Notes under the pieces: model-generated
The model's database searches: none
What the model was told of the DNA's origin: nothing
Seen by the model: only the letters and a program-made list of their open reading frames with translations
Shown: one piece after another, positions 8,433-17,988 of the stretch
Layout of the letters: the number at the start of each line of letters is the position of its first letter
Numbering within the stretch: the first letter of the stretch is position 1
DNA from: UBA7803 sp963822255
GTDB lineage: Bacteria > Pseudomonadota > Gammaproteobacteria > Pseudomonadales > Azotimanducaceae
Assembly: GCA_963822255.1 (NCBI GenBank)
Contig: CAWGGV010000003.1
Span: 248,001 to 312,000, forward strand
Direction of reading: 5' to 3'
DNA: 64,000 nt
Made by a program: the position numbers and the translations under genes

Positions 8433-9005
8433 ATGTCCGGGCGGCTCCGGACCCTGCGACACGTCCTGACGGCGGTGCCGGTGCTGATCGCCGGATGGGC
8501 CTGGTTCGGCATTCCCGGGTCGGTGCCGGTGGTGGTCTGGTGCTGGCTGCGGCGGCCCGGCGGGCCGGCCGATGTGCGCCCTTCAGGTTGCTGGCAGGTG
8601 GACGTGTCGCGGGTCCGGCGGGCCCGGCTCGGCCCCTGGCGCACCTGCATCGCCCTGCGCGGTCTGCCGGCCGTCGAGATCTTTCACGACGAGATCCGTG
8701 CCGAGGACCTGGCTCGGCTGCGGCGGGAGGTGAAGGCCACATTTGCCGGGGGGATGAGGGGTTGCGCCGCCGCCGGTCGCGGTGTGGAGATCGCGGCCGG
8801 GAGGCCGCTCCCACAGGCTGCAGGCAATCGCGGCCGGGAGGCCGCTCCCACAGGCTTGCAGGCAATCGCGGCCGGGAGGCCGCTCCCACAGGCTTGCAGG
8901 CAATCGCGGCCGGGAGGCCGCTCCCACAGGCTTGCAGGCAATCGCGGCCGGGAGGCCGCTCCCACAGGCCGCTCCCACAGGCGGCCCCCCGCCGGGAAAG
9001 GCTAA
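8433..9005 (+). CDS. YgfX-like small membrane protein whose reading frame runs into a REP array
   Basis: About 110 codons look protein-like: a basic N-terminus, a hydrophobic stretch (about residues 11-35, VLTAVPVLIAGWAWFGIPGS and following), then a soluble part ending EDLARLRREVKATF, which resembles the C-terminal 'WRDLRR' region of E. coli YgfX (CptA), the partner of SdhE. Identification rests mainly on position directly after sdhE. From about 8790 the frame continues for another 70 codons through the REP units, giving a repetitive Arg/Gly/Pro tail before TAA at 9003-9005. Either the true stop was lost by an indel, or the REP array really extends the protein. It overlaps the end of nadB by four bases. 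Confidence 0.55.
   Translation: MSGRLRTLRHVLTAVPVLIAGWAWFGIPGSVPVVVWCWLRRPGGPADVRPSGCWQVDVSRVRRARLGPWRTCIALRGLPAVEIFHDEIRAEDLARLRREVKATFAGGMRGCAAAGRGVEIAAGRPLPQAAGNRGREAAPTGLQAIAAGRPLPQACRQSRPGGRSHRLAGNRGREAAPTGRSHRRPPAGKG
8790..8981 (+). repeat. REP array 2, five tandem 37-38-base units
   Basis: Units begin at about 8790, 8827, 8865, 8903 and 8941. Each holds the hairpin GCGGCC-GGGA-GGCCGC, then TCCCACAGGCTTGCAGGCA; the last unit ends in an extra partial GCTCCCACAGG copy. The stem is a covarying version of the GCGACC/GGTCGC stem in the array near 3.7 kb, with the same GGGA loop. There are no unique spacers, so this is not a CRISPR array. It lies at the convergent ends of the ygfX-like gene and nadB. 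Confidence 0.92.
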
Positions 9006-10628
9006 CTGGCTGCGGGTTGGAGGACGTCCAGACGGTCGGAGTGGCCGGGGAACAGAATCGTGTCCTCGGAGCGGGGTAGGGTGTCCGGGTGGTCCAGGTT
9101 GTAGTGCAGGCCGCGGCTTTCCTGGCGGGACAGCGCTGAGCGGACGATCAGCTCAGCCACGTGGACCAGGTTGCGGAGCTCGATCAGATCGTTGGTGACC
9201 CGGTAGTGGCTGTAGTAGTCGTGGATCTCCTGCTTGAGCAGGTCCAGCCGCCGCTGGGCCCGCTGCAGACGTTTGTCGGTGCGGACGATGCCGACGTAGT
9301 CCCACATGAAGCGTCTGAGCTCTTCCCAGTTGTGGGCGATCACCACATCCTCGTCCGAATCGGTGACCTGACTTTCGTCCCACTGGGGCACCGTGACGTC
9401 CGGGAACGGCGCGTCGAGGCTGCCGAGGATGTGGCGGCTGGCGGATCGGGCGAAGACCAGGCATTCCAGTAGCGAGTTGCTCGCCAGCCGGTTGGCGCCG
9501 TGCAGGCCGGTGCAGCTCGCCTCGCCGATGGCGTAGAGGCCGGGCACGTCGGTGCGGCCATCCTGGTCCACCAGCACACCGCCGCAGGTATAGTGGGCGG
9601 CGGGGACCACGGGTATGGGTTCCAGGCTCATGTCGATGCCGAAATCCAGGCAGCGCCGCGCGATGGTGGGGAAGTGGGACTCGATGAAGCTGCGGGGCCG
9701 ATGGCTGATGTCCAGATACACGCAGTCGGCGCCCGTGCGCTTCATCTCGTGGTCGATGGCCCGCGCTACCACGTCCCGGGGCGCCAGCTCGAGCCGCGAA
9801 TCGAATCGCCGCATGAACCGATCGCCGTCCGGGAGCAGCAGAATGCCGCCTTCGCCGCGCACCGCCTCCGAGATCAGGAACGACTTGGCGTGAGGGTGGT
9901 AGAGGCACGTAGGGTGGAACTGGTTGAACTCCATGTTGGCGATGCGGCAGCCGGCCCGCCACGCCATGGCGATGCCGTCGCCGGTGGAGCTGTCGGGATT
10001 CGAGGTGTACAGGTAGACCTTGCTGGCCCCACCGGTGGCGAGCACCACGAATCGTGACTGGAACACCTCCACGTGGCCGGTGGAGCGGTTCAGCACGTAG
10101 GCACCGGCACAGCGGTTGGCGTGGCGTCCGAACTTCGAGAGGTTGATCAGGTCGATGGCGACCCGGTCGCGCAACAGCTCGATGCGCGGATGGTCCAGGA
10201 CCCGGCTGGTCAGAATATCGATGATGGCTCGCCCGGTAGCGTCCGCTACGTGGAGGATCCGACGGAACGAGTGGCCGCCTTCGCGGGTCAGATGAAAGTG
10301 GTTGTTCTCGGTGTCGAAGGTAACTCCCCAGCGAACCAGCTCGTCGATGGTGGCGGCGTGCGTTTTCCACCGTGAACCGGACGATGCCGGTATCGCACAA
10401 TCCGGCCCCGGCGGTGAGGGTGTCCTGGATGTGGGCCTCGATGCTGTCTTCCGGGTCGGTGACGGCGGCGATTCCGCCCTGGGCCCAGGTGGACGAGGCG
10501 GACTCGACGTCGCCCTTGCAGATCACGGTGACCCGGGCATGGTCGGCGAGGTGCAGCGCCGCGGCGAGCCCGGCGGCCCCTCCGCCGATGATGAGGATGT
10601 CCGTGGAAAAGCGCTGGGTCTGAGTCAT
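9002..10628 (-). CDS. nadB: L-aspartate oxidase, with one apparent frameshift
   Basis: NadB oxidises L-aspartate to iminoaspartate, the first step of de novo NAD synthesis, using FAD. The N-terminus (from ATG 10628) has the FAD-binding motif IIGGGAAGLAAAL, then ASSTWAQGGIAAV. After the break come the active-site region GGASKVYLYTSNPDSSTGDG, EFNQFHPTCLYHP, and TCGGVLVDQDGRTDVPGLYAIGEAS. One extra base near 10358 splits the frame; removing it gives 541 residues, against 540 in E. coli. The gene diverges from rpoE, as in enterobacteria. Confidence 0.93.
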
Positions 10629-10654
10629 GGTTGCGTCGAGGCTGCTCCGAGTGG

Positions 10655-10683
10655 GCGAACGTACCGGGAGGTTTCTAGTATAA
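10655..10683 (+). promoter_or_regulatory. Candidate sigma-E (autoregulated) promoter for rpoE
   Basis: GCGAACGT (10655-10662) and GTATAA (10678-10683) are separated by 15 bases. This is close to the extracytoplasmic sigma-E consensus GGAACTT-N15/16-GTCTAA, with two mismatches in the -35 element and one in the -10. It lies about 55 bases before the rpoE start, where an autoregulatory promoter is known in E. coli and Pseudomonas. Inference from pattern only. Confidence 0.45.
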
Positions 10684-10736
10684 GCATGAGGTTGTCGGCA
10701 GAATATCAGGCCAGCCCGGAAGCAGCGAAGGAGCGG

Positions 10737-11318
10737 GTGGCCAAACAGACCGACAAGGAGCTGGTGCGCAGGGTTCAGAGACGGTGACCGGCGGGCGTTC
10801 GATCTGCTGTTCAGCCGTTATCAGCACAAGATCGTCAATCTGGTCGGACGCTACCTGCGCGATTCGGAGGACGTCCAGGACGTGGTTCAGGAAGCCTTCA
10901 TCAAGGCCTTCAGGGCGCTGCCCAGGTTCCGCGGCGAGAGCGCGTTCTACACCTGGCTCTATCGCATCGCCATCAACACCGCCAAGAACCACATCGTCGC
11001 CCGCAGCCGGCGGCCGCCGGGGGTCGACGTGGAGGTGGAAGACGCTGAGCATTTCGATGGCGCGGACGCCCTCCGGGATCTCGAGAATCCCGAGGCCGAG
11101 CTGCCAGGGATCAGCTCTCGGCCGAGATCGATGCCGCCATCGCGGATCTGCCCGACGATTTGCGCAGCGCCGTAACTCTGCGAGAATTCGACGGTCTAAC
11201 GTACGAGCAGATCGCCGAGATCATGGAGTGTCCGGTCGGTACCGTCCGGTCGCGGATATTCCGGGCCCGCGAAGCCATCGACAAGCGCATCTCGCCACTG
11301 CTGGACCGACAACGTTGA
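10737..11318 (+). CDS. rpoE: RNA polymerase sigma factor RpoE (sigma-24/AlgU), with apparent frameshifts
   Basis: An ECF sigma factor directing the response to misfolded outer-membrane proteins. The start is GTG 10737 because AAGGAG lies seven bases upstream and the product then begins VAKQTDKELVRRVQ, in register with E. coli RpoE; an upstream ATG at 10686 is less likely. Region 2 is recognised in VVQEAFIKAFRALPRFRGESAF and NTAKNHIVARSRRPP, region 4 in YEQIAEIMECPVGTVRSRIFRAREAI. One extra base near 10782 and a compensating indel near 11106 interrupt the frame; repaired length is about 193 residues. The rseA-rseB-rseC-degQ genes follow, as expected. Confidence 0.93.
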
Positions 11319-11630
11319 GGGGCGTTGTGAGGGTGTCGGACACATTCCATGAGCGCGTTGCAACGGCAGGTCAGAAAGCTCGGCCGTTACCGCGGCGCGC
11401 GGCGTTCGACCGTTCATGACGGCTGTCAGATTCGCGGGAGAAATCGCGGGAACTTCCCGCGGGAATACAGGACCTACTAGGCGACTGGCTGCGATCCTGC
11501 GCTGTGGCGGATCGGGCCGGGGAACAGGGAATTGCAGACTGCGCGTGTGCGAGTAACGTTCGTGCCGCGACGCGCCGGTACCGCATCGACGCGGTGCGGC
11601 GATCGAGCGCAGTCAGAGAGGTAACGGGCC
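11319..11630 (+). other. 312-base gap between rpoE and rseA with a palindrome containing GGAACTT
   Basis: No protein-like frame is seen. At 11445-11461 there is an inverted repeat CGCGGG-AACTT-CCCGCG; it is preceded by a near copy TTCGCGGGAG. The centre of the palindrome spells GGAACTT, a perfect sigma-E -35 element, but no good -10 (GTCTAA-like) follows at 15-17 bases. rpoE and rseA are usually closer together, so this gap is unusual. It may hold a second promoter for rseABC, or only a hairpin. Confidence 0.4.
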
Positions 11631-12247
11631 ATGACCGAAAAGCTGAGGCAGTCGCTGTCCGCCGCCATGGACGACGAGGCAGACGCATTCGAGCTGAGAA
11701 GAGTGCTCGACGAGCTTGGCCGTGACGCCGAGCTGCGGTCTCTGTGGGATCGCTATCACCTGATCGGCAGCGCACTGCGTGGCGAGCCGATCCACGTACC
11801 CGACGCCCTGCGCGAGCGCATCTGGCAAGCGCTCGACGCTGGCTCCGGATGACATGGGAGCGATCCTGGACGATGCCGATCGCCGATCAGGCGACACCCG
11901 CGGGCGCCGTGGCGCACGTCGCGGCTCGGCCGCTATACGGCGCTGGCCGTGGCGGCTTCCGTCGCCTTCGCCGTGGTGCTCGGCTTCAGCAGCATGTGGG
12001 GCGGCGGCTGCAGCGAGCGGCCCGCAGGTGGCCGACACCGGCAACAGGCCGCTGGTGGTCGGGCCCGCCGGCGCCGGCGGCCGCGGTGCCCGACGTCACC
12101 GATCAGCAGGTCCATCTGGGCTCGCGGGTGTCGGCATCCGACGTTCAGCGGGCCCAGGCATACATGCTTCACCACACCCAGCAGCAGGCACTCAATCAGG
12201 GCGGCGTGATGTCGTTTGTCAAGCTCGCCGCCTACGAGGCGCCATGA
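11631..12247 (+). CDS. rseA: Anti-sigma-E factor RseA (MucA type), with several apparent frameshifts
   Basis: RseA holds sigma-E at the inner membrane until cut by DegS-type protease and RseP. Residues 1-74 (MTEKLRQSLSAAMDDEADAF, then WDRYHLIGSALRGE) are a clear RseA N-terminal sigma-binding domain. Afterwards the frame breaks near 11848, and at least twice more by 12090. The other frames supply a transmembrane helix (ALAVAASVAFAVVLGFSSMW) and a periplasmic tail ending QRAQAYMLHHTQQQALNQG. The stop overlaps rseB by four bases. The assembled parts give about 200 residues, normal for the family. Confidence 0.85.
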
Positions 12248-13285
12248 GCCCATTTCCCGCTGCCGCGGTGCCCTCGTTGGCATGGCGTGGGCGGTGGCGC
12301 TGTGCGCGCCGGCCGCCCGCGCGGACGAGACGCCCCGGCAATGGCTCGACGACATGAACCGGGCCTTCAGCGAGCTTTCCTACGACGGCATCTTCAGCTA
12401 CTACAGCGGCCAGGACCTGGCGAGCCTCCGGGTCGTCCACATGGTGGTGGATGGTCAGCAGCGAGAGCGCCTGGTGCACCTGAACGGCGCGCCCTCGGGA
12501 GATCATCCGGCGGGGGGACGAAGTCTCCTGCATCGTCATGCCGGGTGACGCCCTGCTCGAGCTGGAGGAAAGCATCCCGTCCGGCCCGTTCGCCCGCGCG
12601 TTCGTGCGCCGCTACGATCGCATCTCGGAGAACTACGGGTTGTCGTTCTTCGGCGAGGACCGGGTGGCCGACCGCATGGCCATGCGCCTCGCGGTGACGC
12701 CCCGCGACGACAACCGCTACGGCTATCGTCTCTGGCTCGACAAGAAGACCCGGCTGTTGCTGCGCTCCGAGCTCGTGGACGGCGATGGGCAACCGCCTGG
12801 AGATCTTCCAGTTCAACCAGATCGATTTCGGCGACGACGTGGATCCGGCCCTGCTCGAGCCGGACGAGAAGGACGGTTCTCTGGTCAGCCATCTCACCCT
12901 GGCCACCAAAAAGCCGGAGCCGGTGTCTCAGGAAGACGTGCCGTGGCAGGCGAGCTGGCTGCCGGACGGGTTCCGCATGGCGGCCGCAGACATCCGTCGG
13001 GCGCCGAGCTCGCTGAAGTCGGTCAACACGATGATGTATTCGGACGGTCTTGCGGCTTTCTCGGTGTTCGTCGAGGATATGCCGGACAACGGTGCGGCTT
13101 CGATGGTGTCACGCAACGGCGCCACCGTCGCCGTGACCCACATGATCAAGGGCAGGAAGGGCCGCCCATACCTGGTGACCCTGGTGGGCGAGATTCCGAC
13201 ACCCACGGCTCAGCGCATCGCGCGGTCGGTCTCTCCCCGCGAGGAAGACTCCTCCACCGACGGCACGGCGTCGTCCGGCCGATAA
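12244..13285 (+). CDS. rseB: Sigma-E regulatory protein RseB (MucB), with apparent frameshifts
   Basis: RseB is a periplasmic lipid/LPS-sensing protein that shields RseA from proteolysis. A signal peptide (core GMAWAVALCAPAARA) is followed by the MucB/RseB N-terminal domain (WLDDMNRAFSELSYDGIFSYYSG) and the C-terminal domain ending in MIKGRKGRPYLVTLVGEIPT. Frame changes are needed near 12265, 12493 and 12790; the last two are single extra bases. The start ATG 12244 overlaps the rseA stop. An alternative start at ATG 12282 would leave a signal peptide without basic residues. Confidence 0.88.
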
Positions 13286-13291
13286 GGCCAG

Positions 13292-13762
13292 GTGGCGCCT
13301 GCGCTATCCCCTGCGTCCGCCAGCCTGGAGCGCCACGGACGGGTGGTGGAGTGGGAGGGTGAAGCCGTTGTACGATTCGCCGGCGGTTGCGCGGGCTGCC
13401 CCGGCGGTTGCGGCGCTGGTCGGGCAGTCCCCGGCAGATTCCGGTAACCTGGCTCGTCCGAGCGTTCTGCGCCCCGGCGATCACCGGGATCGACCAAGGC
13501 GACATCTTCACCCTCAGCGTACAGCGGGTGCGCTGACGCGGGTGGCATGCATGCTGTTCGGCGTGCCGCTGGCAGCGCTGGTTGCCGGAGCCTGGCTGGG
13601 CGAGCTCGTGGCCGTTAGCTCGGCGCGAGCACTGTCGACCTCGTCGGGGCGCTCGCCGGGCTCGGCTGTCTGGCGCTGGCGACCGTGGCGGTTGCCCGGC
13701 GCGGCGACGCTCTGCTGGATGCCCTGAAGTTGCGGGCCGGCCGCCAAAGGAAGGATTCATGA
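13292..13762 (+). CDS. rseC: RseC/SoxR-reducing family membrane protein, with apparent frameshifts
   Basis: GTG 13292 begins a frame that reaches GRVVEWEGEAVVRFAGGCAGCPGGCG, with a C-x2-C-x3-C cysteine cluster, as in the N-terminal part of RseC. Two hydrophobic segments follow in other frames (CMLFGVPLAALVAGAWLGEL and GALAGLGCLALATVAVA), matching the two RseC transmembrane helices, and the end reads ALLDALKLRAGRQRKDS. Indels lie between about 13435 and 13640; one looks like a lost G at 13538. The stop overlaps the degQ start (ATGA). Family members act with sigma-E regulation and Rsx-type reducing systems. Identity rests on position plus architecture. Confidence 0.75.
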
Positions 13763-15170
13763 GACAGATGCGGGTGGTGTCGGAGCGTGATGCTGGTGCT
13801 GAGCGGGCTGGGCCTGTGGTCGGCAGCGTGGGCGGCCGAGCTGCCCGACTTCACCGGCCTGGTGAAGAGCAACGCCCCTGCCGTGGTGAACATCAGCACC
13901 GTCCAGCACCGCGACGGCAAGGGATTCGACTCGCGGAACGAGGAGCTGGAAGACTTTTTCCGGCGTTTCTTCCCGCCGGACGACGATCACGACCAGACGC
14001 CGCAGCCACCCTTCGTGCCGCCGCGTTCGCTCGGCTCGGGATTCATCATCGGCTCAGGACGGCTATATCCTGACCAACAATCACGTGGTGGAGGATGCCG
14101 ACGAGATCATCGTGCGGTTCAACGATCGGCGGGAGATGAACGCGACCCTGGTCGGCGCGGATCCCGCGCTCCGACCTGGCGCTGCTGAAGGTCGACGCCG
14201 AAGAACCTTCCCACCGTGAAGGTCGGCAAGTCGGACCGGCTCGAGGTGGGCGAATGGGTGCTCGCCATCGGCTCGCCGTTCGGGTTCGACTACTCCGTCA
14301 CCGCCGGCATCGTCAGCGCCAAGGGCCGCAGCCTGCCCGACGAGCGCAACGAGAACTACGTGCCCTACATCCAGACCGACGTGGCCATCAATCCGGGCAA
14401 CTCCGGTGGGCCGCTGTTCAACCTGAAAGGCGAGGTCGTCGGCATCAACTCGCAGATCTACAGCAACTCGGGCGGATTCATGGGGGTGTCCTTCGCCATT
14501 CCCATCGACATGGCCATGGACGTCGTCAGGCAGCTCGAGGAGTTCGGCCACGTCTCGCGTGGCTGGCTCGGCGTGCTGATCCAGGAGGTGAACCGGGAGC
14601 TGGCCGAGAGCTTCGGGCTGTCGCGTCCGCAGGGCGCCCTGGTGACCCAGGTCATGGAGGGCAGCCCGGCCGATACGGCGGGGCTCAAGTCCGGCGACAT
14701 CATCACCCGCTTCAATGACACGGACATCGACTTCTCGTCCGATCTGCCCCACGTGGTGGGCCGCGCCAGCCGCGGGCAGCACGGCGAAGCTCCGGGTGGT
14801 TCGCGGCGGCAAGGAGAAGACCGTCAACGTCATCATCGGTGAGCTGCCCGAGCGAGGCGAAGGTGAGGACGCGTCGCAGTCCAGCGGCTCACCGCATTCC
14901 CGCATCGGGCTCCAGGTGGCACCGCTGGAGCCGGAAACGGCCGAGCGGCTGGGCGTCAGCGGCGGCGTGCGGGTGGTGGAATCCACCGGCGCCGCGGCGG
15001 ACGCCGGCATCCGCGCGGGGGACGTGATCACGCGCCTCGACAACCAGGAAGTGAGCGATCCGGATGCCTTCCGCAGCATCGTCGAGGGGCTGGCCGGCGG
15101 GCGCTCGGTACCGGTGCTGATCAACCGCGGGCAGGTGCCCACGTTCCTGGCGCTGCGTATCCCGGAGTAG
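13759..15170 (+). CDS. degQ: Periplasmic serine protease DegQ/MucD (HtrA family), with apparent frameshifts
   Basis: A secreted HtrA protease-chaperone. A signal peptide (VMLVLSGLGLWSAAWA) precedes ELPDFTGLVKSNAPAVVNIS. The catalytic triad is visible: His in ILTNNHVVEDAD, Asp in DPRSDLALLK, Ser in GNSGGPLF. Two PDZ domains follow (start of first SRGWLGVLIQ; second around AAADAGIRAGDVITRLDN). Frame breaks, each explained by one extra base, lie near 13789, 14056, 14164, 14200 and 14775. Its place after rseC corresponds to mucD in Pseudomonas. An upstream GTG at 13787 would give the signal peptide without the first ten residues. Confidence 0.9.
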
Positions 15171-15301
15171 CCGACCGGCATCGCTGCGCCTGCCGAAAAC
15201 GCCGCATTCCCGATGTGATAGACTCGCGCCGCGCGCTGGGCGCGTCGATCCAAGCTGCATCGGAATTTGTAACACGAAACCGCGCCCGGGACCGTGAAGT
15301 C

Positions 15302-17099
15302 GTGCCTGCTGACATCGACCAGATACGCAATTTCTCCATCATCGCCCACATCGATCACGGCAAGTCGACCCTGGCCGACCGCCTGATCCAGCTCTGCGGC
15401 GGCCTGGCCGACCGCGAGATGGCGGAGCAGGTGCTGGATTCCATGGACCTCGAGCGCGAGCGCGGCATCACCATCAAGGCGCACAGCGTCACCCTGAGCT
15501 ATCAGGCGCGGGACCAGCGCACGTATCAGCTCAATTTCATCGACACCCCGGGGCACGTGGACTTCAGCTATGAGGTGTCCCGATCGCTGGCGGCCTGTGA
15601 AGGGCGCGCTGCTGGTGGTCGACGCGGCGCAAGGCGTGGAAGCCCAGTCGGTGGCGAACTGCTACACCGCCATCGAGCAGGGGCTCGAGGTGCTGCCGGT
15701 GCTGAACAAGATCGATCTGCCTCAGGCGGAGCCCGAGCGGGTGGCCCGGGAAATCGAAGAGATCATCGGTCTGTCCACGGACGACGTGATCTGCGTGAGC
15801 GCCAAGACCGGCGAGGGAGTGCCGCAACTGCTCGAGCGGCTGGTGACACGCATTCCGCCGCCCCGAGGCGACCGCACGGCGCCGCTGCAGGCACTGATCA
15901 TCGACTCCTGGTTCGACAACTACCTGGGCATCGTGTCGCTGGTCCGCGTGGTGCAGGGGGAGATTCGGAAGGGCGACAAAATCGTGATCAAGTCGCTCGG
16001 CCGCACCCACACCGTCGACGACGTGGGCGCGTTCACGCCCAAGCCGACGGTCCGGCCGTCGCTGGCTGCCGGCGAGGTGGGGTACGTGATCGCCGGCATC
16101 AAGGACATCCGCGGTGCGCCGGTGGGTGACACCATCGTCCTCGCCGCCCATCAGGACGTGCCTCAGCTTCCCGGCTTCACTCGAGTCAAGCCGCAGGTGT
16201 TCGCGGGTCTGTTTCCGGTGAACTCGGAGGACTTCGAGGGATTCCGCGAGGCACTCGAGAAGCTCACCTTGAACGACGCCTCGCTGTTCTACGAGCCGGA
16301 GACGTCCGAGGCGCTGGGTTTCGGTTTCCGCTGCGGGTTCCTCGGCATGCTCCACATGGAGATCGTCCAGGAACGGCTGGAGCGGGAATACGATCTGGAT
16401 CTCATCACCTCTGCGCCCACGGTGGTGTTCGAGGTCGAGCGCGCCGACGGCAGCACGCACTACGTCGACAACCCGGCGCAGCTTCCCCAGAACTACCTGG
16501 AGATCCGCGAGCCCATCGTCGAGGTGAGCATCCTCGTGCCTCAGGACTACGTGGGCAACGTCATGAGCCTGTGCGTGGAGCGGCGTGGTGTTCAGAAGAG
16601 CATGCTGTACACGGGCGGACAGGTCTCCATGGTGTGGGAGATGCCCATGAACGAGGTGGTCATGGACTTCTTCGACCGGCTGAAGTCGGTGAGCCGCGGC
16701 TTCGCCTCCATGGACTACACTTTCGTCCGTTTCCAGAAGGCCGACCTGGTGAAGCTGGACATCCTCATCAACGGTGAGCGGGTGGACGCTCTCGCCGGCA
16801 TCGTACATCGCGACCATGCCCACGGCCGCGGCCGTCAGCTCGCGGAAAAGATGAAGCAGCTGATTCCCCGGCAGATGTTCGACGTCGCCATTCAGGCCGC
16901 CATCGGCGGGCAGGTCATCGCCCGTTCCACCGTCAAGGCGCTGCGCAAGAACGTGACCGCCAAGTGCTATGGCGGAGACGTGACCCGGAAGAAAAAGCTG
17001 CTGGAAAAGCAGAAGGCAGGGAAGAAGCGGATGAAACAACTCGGCCGTGTGGAGATTCCACAGGAGGCGTTCCTGGCGGCGCTCAAGGTGGATCGGTAG
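15302..17099 (+). CDS. lepA: Elongation factor 4 (LepA), with one apparent frameshift
   Basis: A ribosomal back-translocating GTPase. The GTPase motifs are AHIDHGKSTLADRL (G1), ERERGITIKAH (G2), DTPGHVDFSYEV (G3) and NKIDLPQAEP (G4); EF-G-like domains and the LepA-specific C-terminal domain follow (KSMLYTGGQVSMVWEMP, ending KQLGRVEIPQEAFLAALKV). One extra G near 15603 (AAGGGCGCG where GAAGGCGCG is expected) shifts the frame between G3 and G4. Repaired length is 598 residues, the family norm. GTG 15302 is the start that gives the family N-terminus. It overlaps lepB by one base. Confidence 0.95.
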
Positions 17100-17941
17100 T
17101 GGACATCGATTTTCCCCTGGTGCTGACCTGGGCGGTGCTGATCTCGGGCGCTGTGTGGCTGTTCGACGCGCTGGTGCTGCGGCCTCGCCGGGTGCGGGCG
17201 GCGCGCGCCCTGGAGCAGAGCGGCACTCGAGGCGACGAGCTCGATCGCGTGCTCGCCGAGCCGAAGCTGGTGGAATACGCGCGCTCGTTCTTCCCGGTGC
17301 TGCTGGTGGTGCTGCTGATCCGCAGTTTTCTGGCGGAGCCCTATCAGATACCGTCGGAGTCGATGGTTCCGACCCTGCACGTGGGTGACTTCATCCTCGT
17401 GAACAAATATGCCTACGGGCTGCGGCTGCCGGTTCTCGGGACCAGAATCGTCGACATCGGTGAGCCTAAACGGGGCGACATCATGGTGTTCATCCCGCCT
17501 CACGATCCCCGCTATTTCATCAAACGGGTCATCGGGCTGCCGGGCGACCACCTGCGCTACGAGAACAAGGTGCTCTACATCAATGGCGAGCGGGCGAGCT
17601 ACGAGCTCCAGCGGGAGTTCGAATCCTACGTGGAAGCCATCAATGCCAGCGTACCCGTGCGCGCGTACTTCGAATCGCTCCCCGGCGATCATCCCGGCGC
17701 GCCGTACGGCAAGCCGCACTCCATCTACCGCTATCCCAGGTTCCCCGACCAGCCGGGGGAGTGGGTGGTGCCGCCCCATTCCTACTTCATGATGGGAGAC
17801 AACCGCGGCCTCAGCGAGGACAGCCGGGCGTGGGGCTTTGCGGCCGAAGACCACATCGTAGGCAAGGCAGTTGCCATATGGGTTCATAAGGACCCAGGCT
17901 TGGCGATGCCAACCTTCTCACGCAATCGCTGGCTAGACTAA
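17099..17941 (+). CDS. lepB: Signal peptidase I
   Basis: LepB cleaves signal peptides of secreted proteins at the periplasmic face of the inner membrane. Two N-terminal hydrophobic segments (residues 4-24 and about 63-80) precede the catalytic Ser in YQIPSESMVPTL and the Lys in RYFIKRVIGLPGD; the box MMGDNRGLSEDSRAWGF is intact. About 280 residues. GTG 17099 overlaps the lepA stop, the usual lepA-lepB coupling. No frameshift. Confidence 0.96.
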   Translation: MDIDFPLVLTWAVLISGAVWLFDALVLRPRRVRAARALEQSGTRGDELDRVLAEPKLVEYARSFFPVLLVVLLIRSFLAEPYQIPSESMVPTLHVGDFILVNKYAYGLRLPVLGTRIVDIGEPKRGDIMVFIPPHDPRYFIKRVIGLPGDHLRYENKVLYINGERASYELQREFESYVEAINASVPVRAYFESLPGDHPGAPYGKPHSIYRYPRFPDQPGEWVVPPHSYFMMGDNRGLSEDSRAWGFAAEDHIVGKAVAIWVHKDPGLAMPTFSRNRWLD

Positions 17942-17988
17942 GGGTAGGATCGTCAGGATTCGAGCGTTCTACTCCAGAGGAGCCAGCG

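Noticed and set aside
8790..8981. CRISPR-like array with a 38-base period
   Set aside because: Whole units repeat without unique spacers, the core is a hairpin found singly elsewhere, and no cas gene is nearby.
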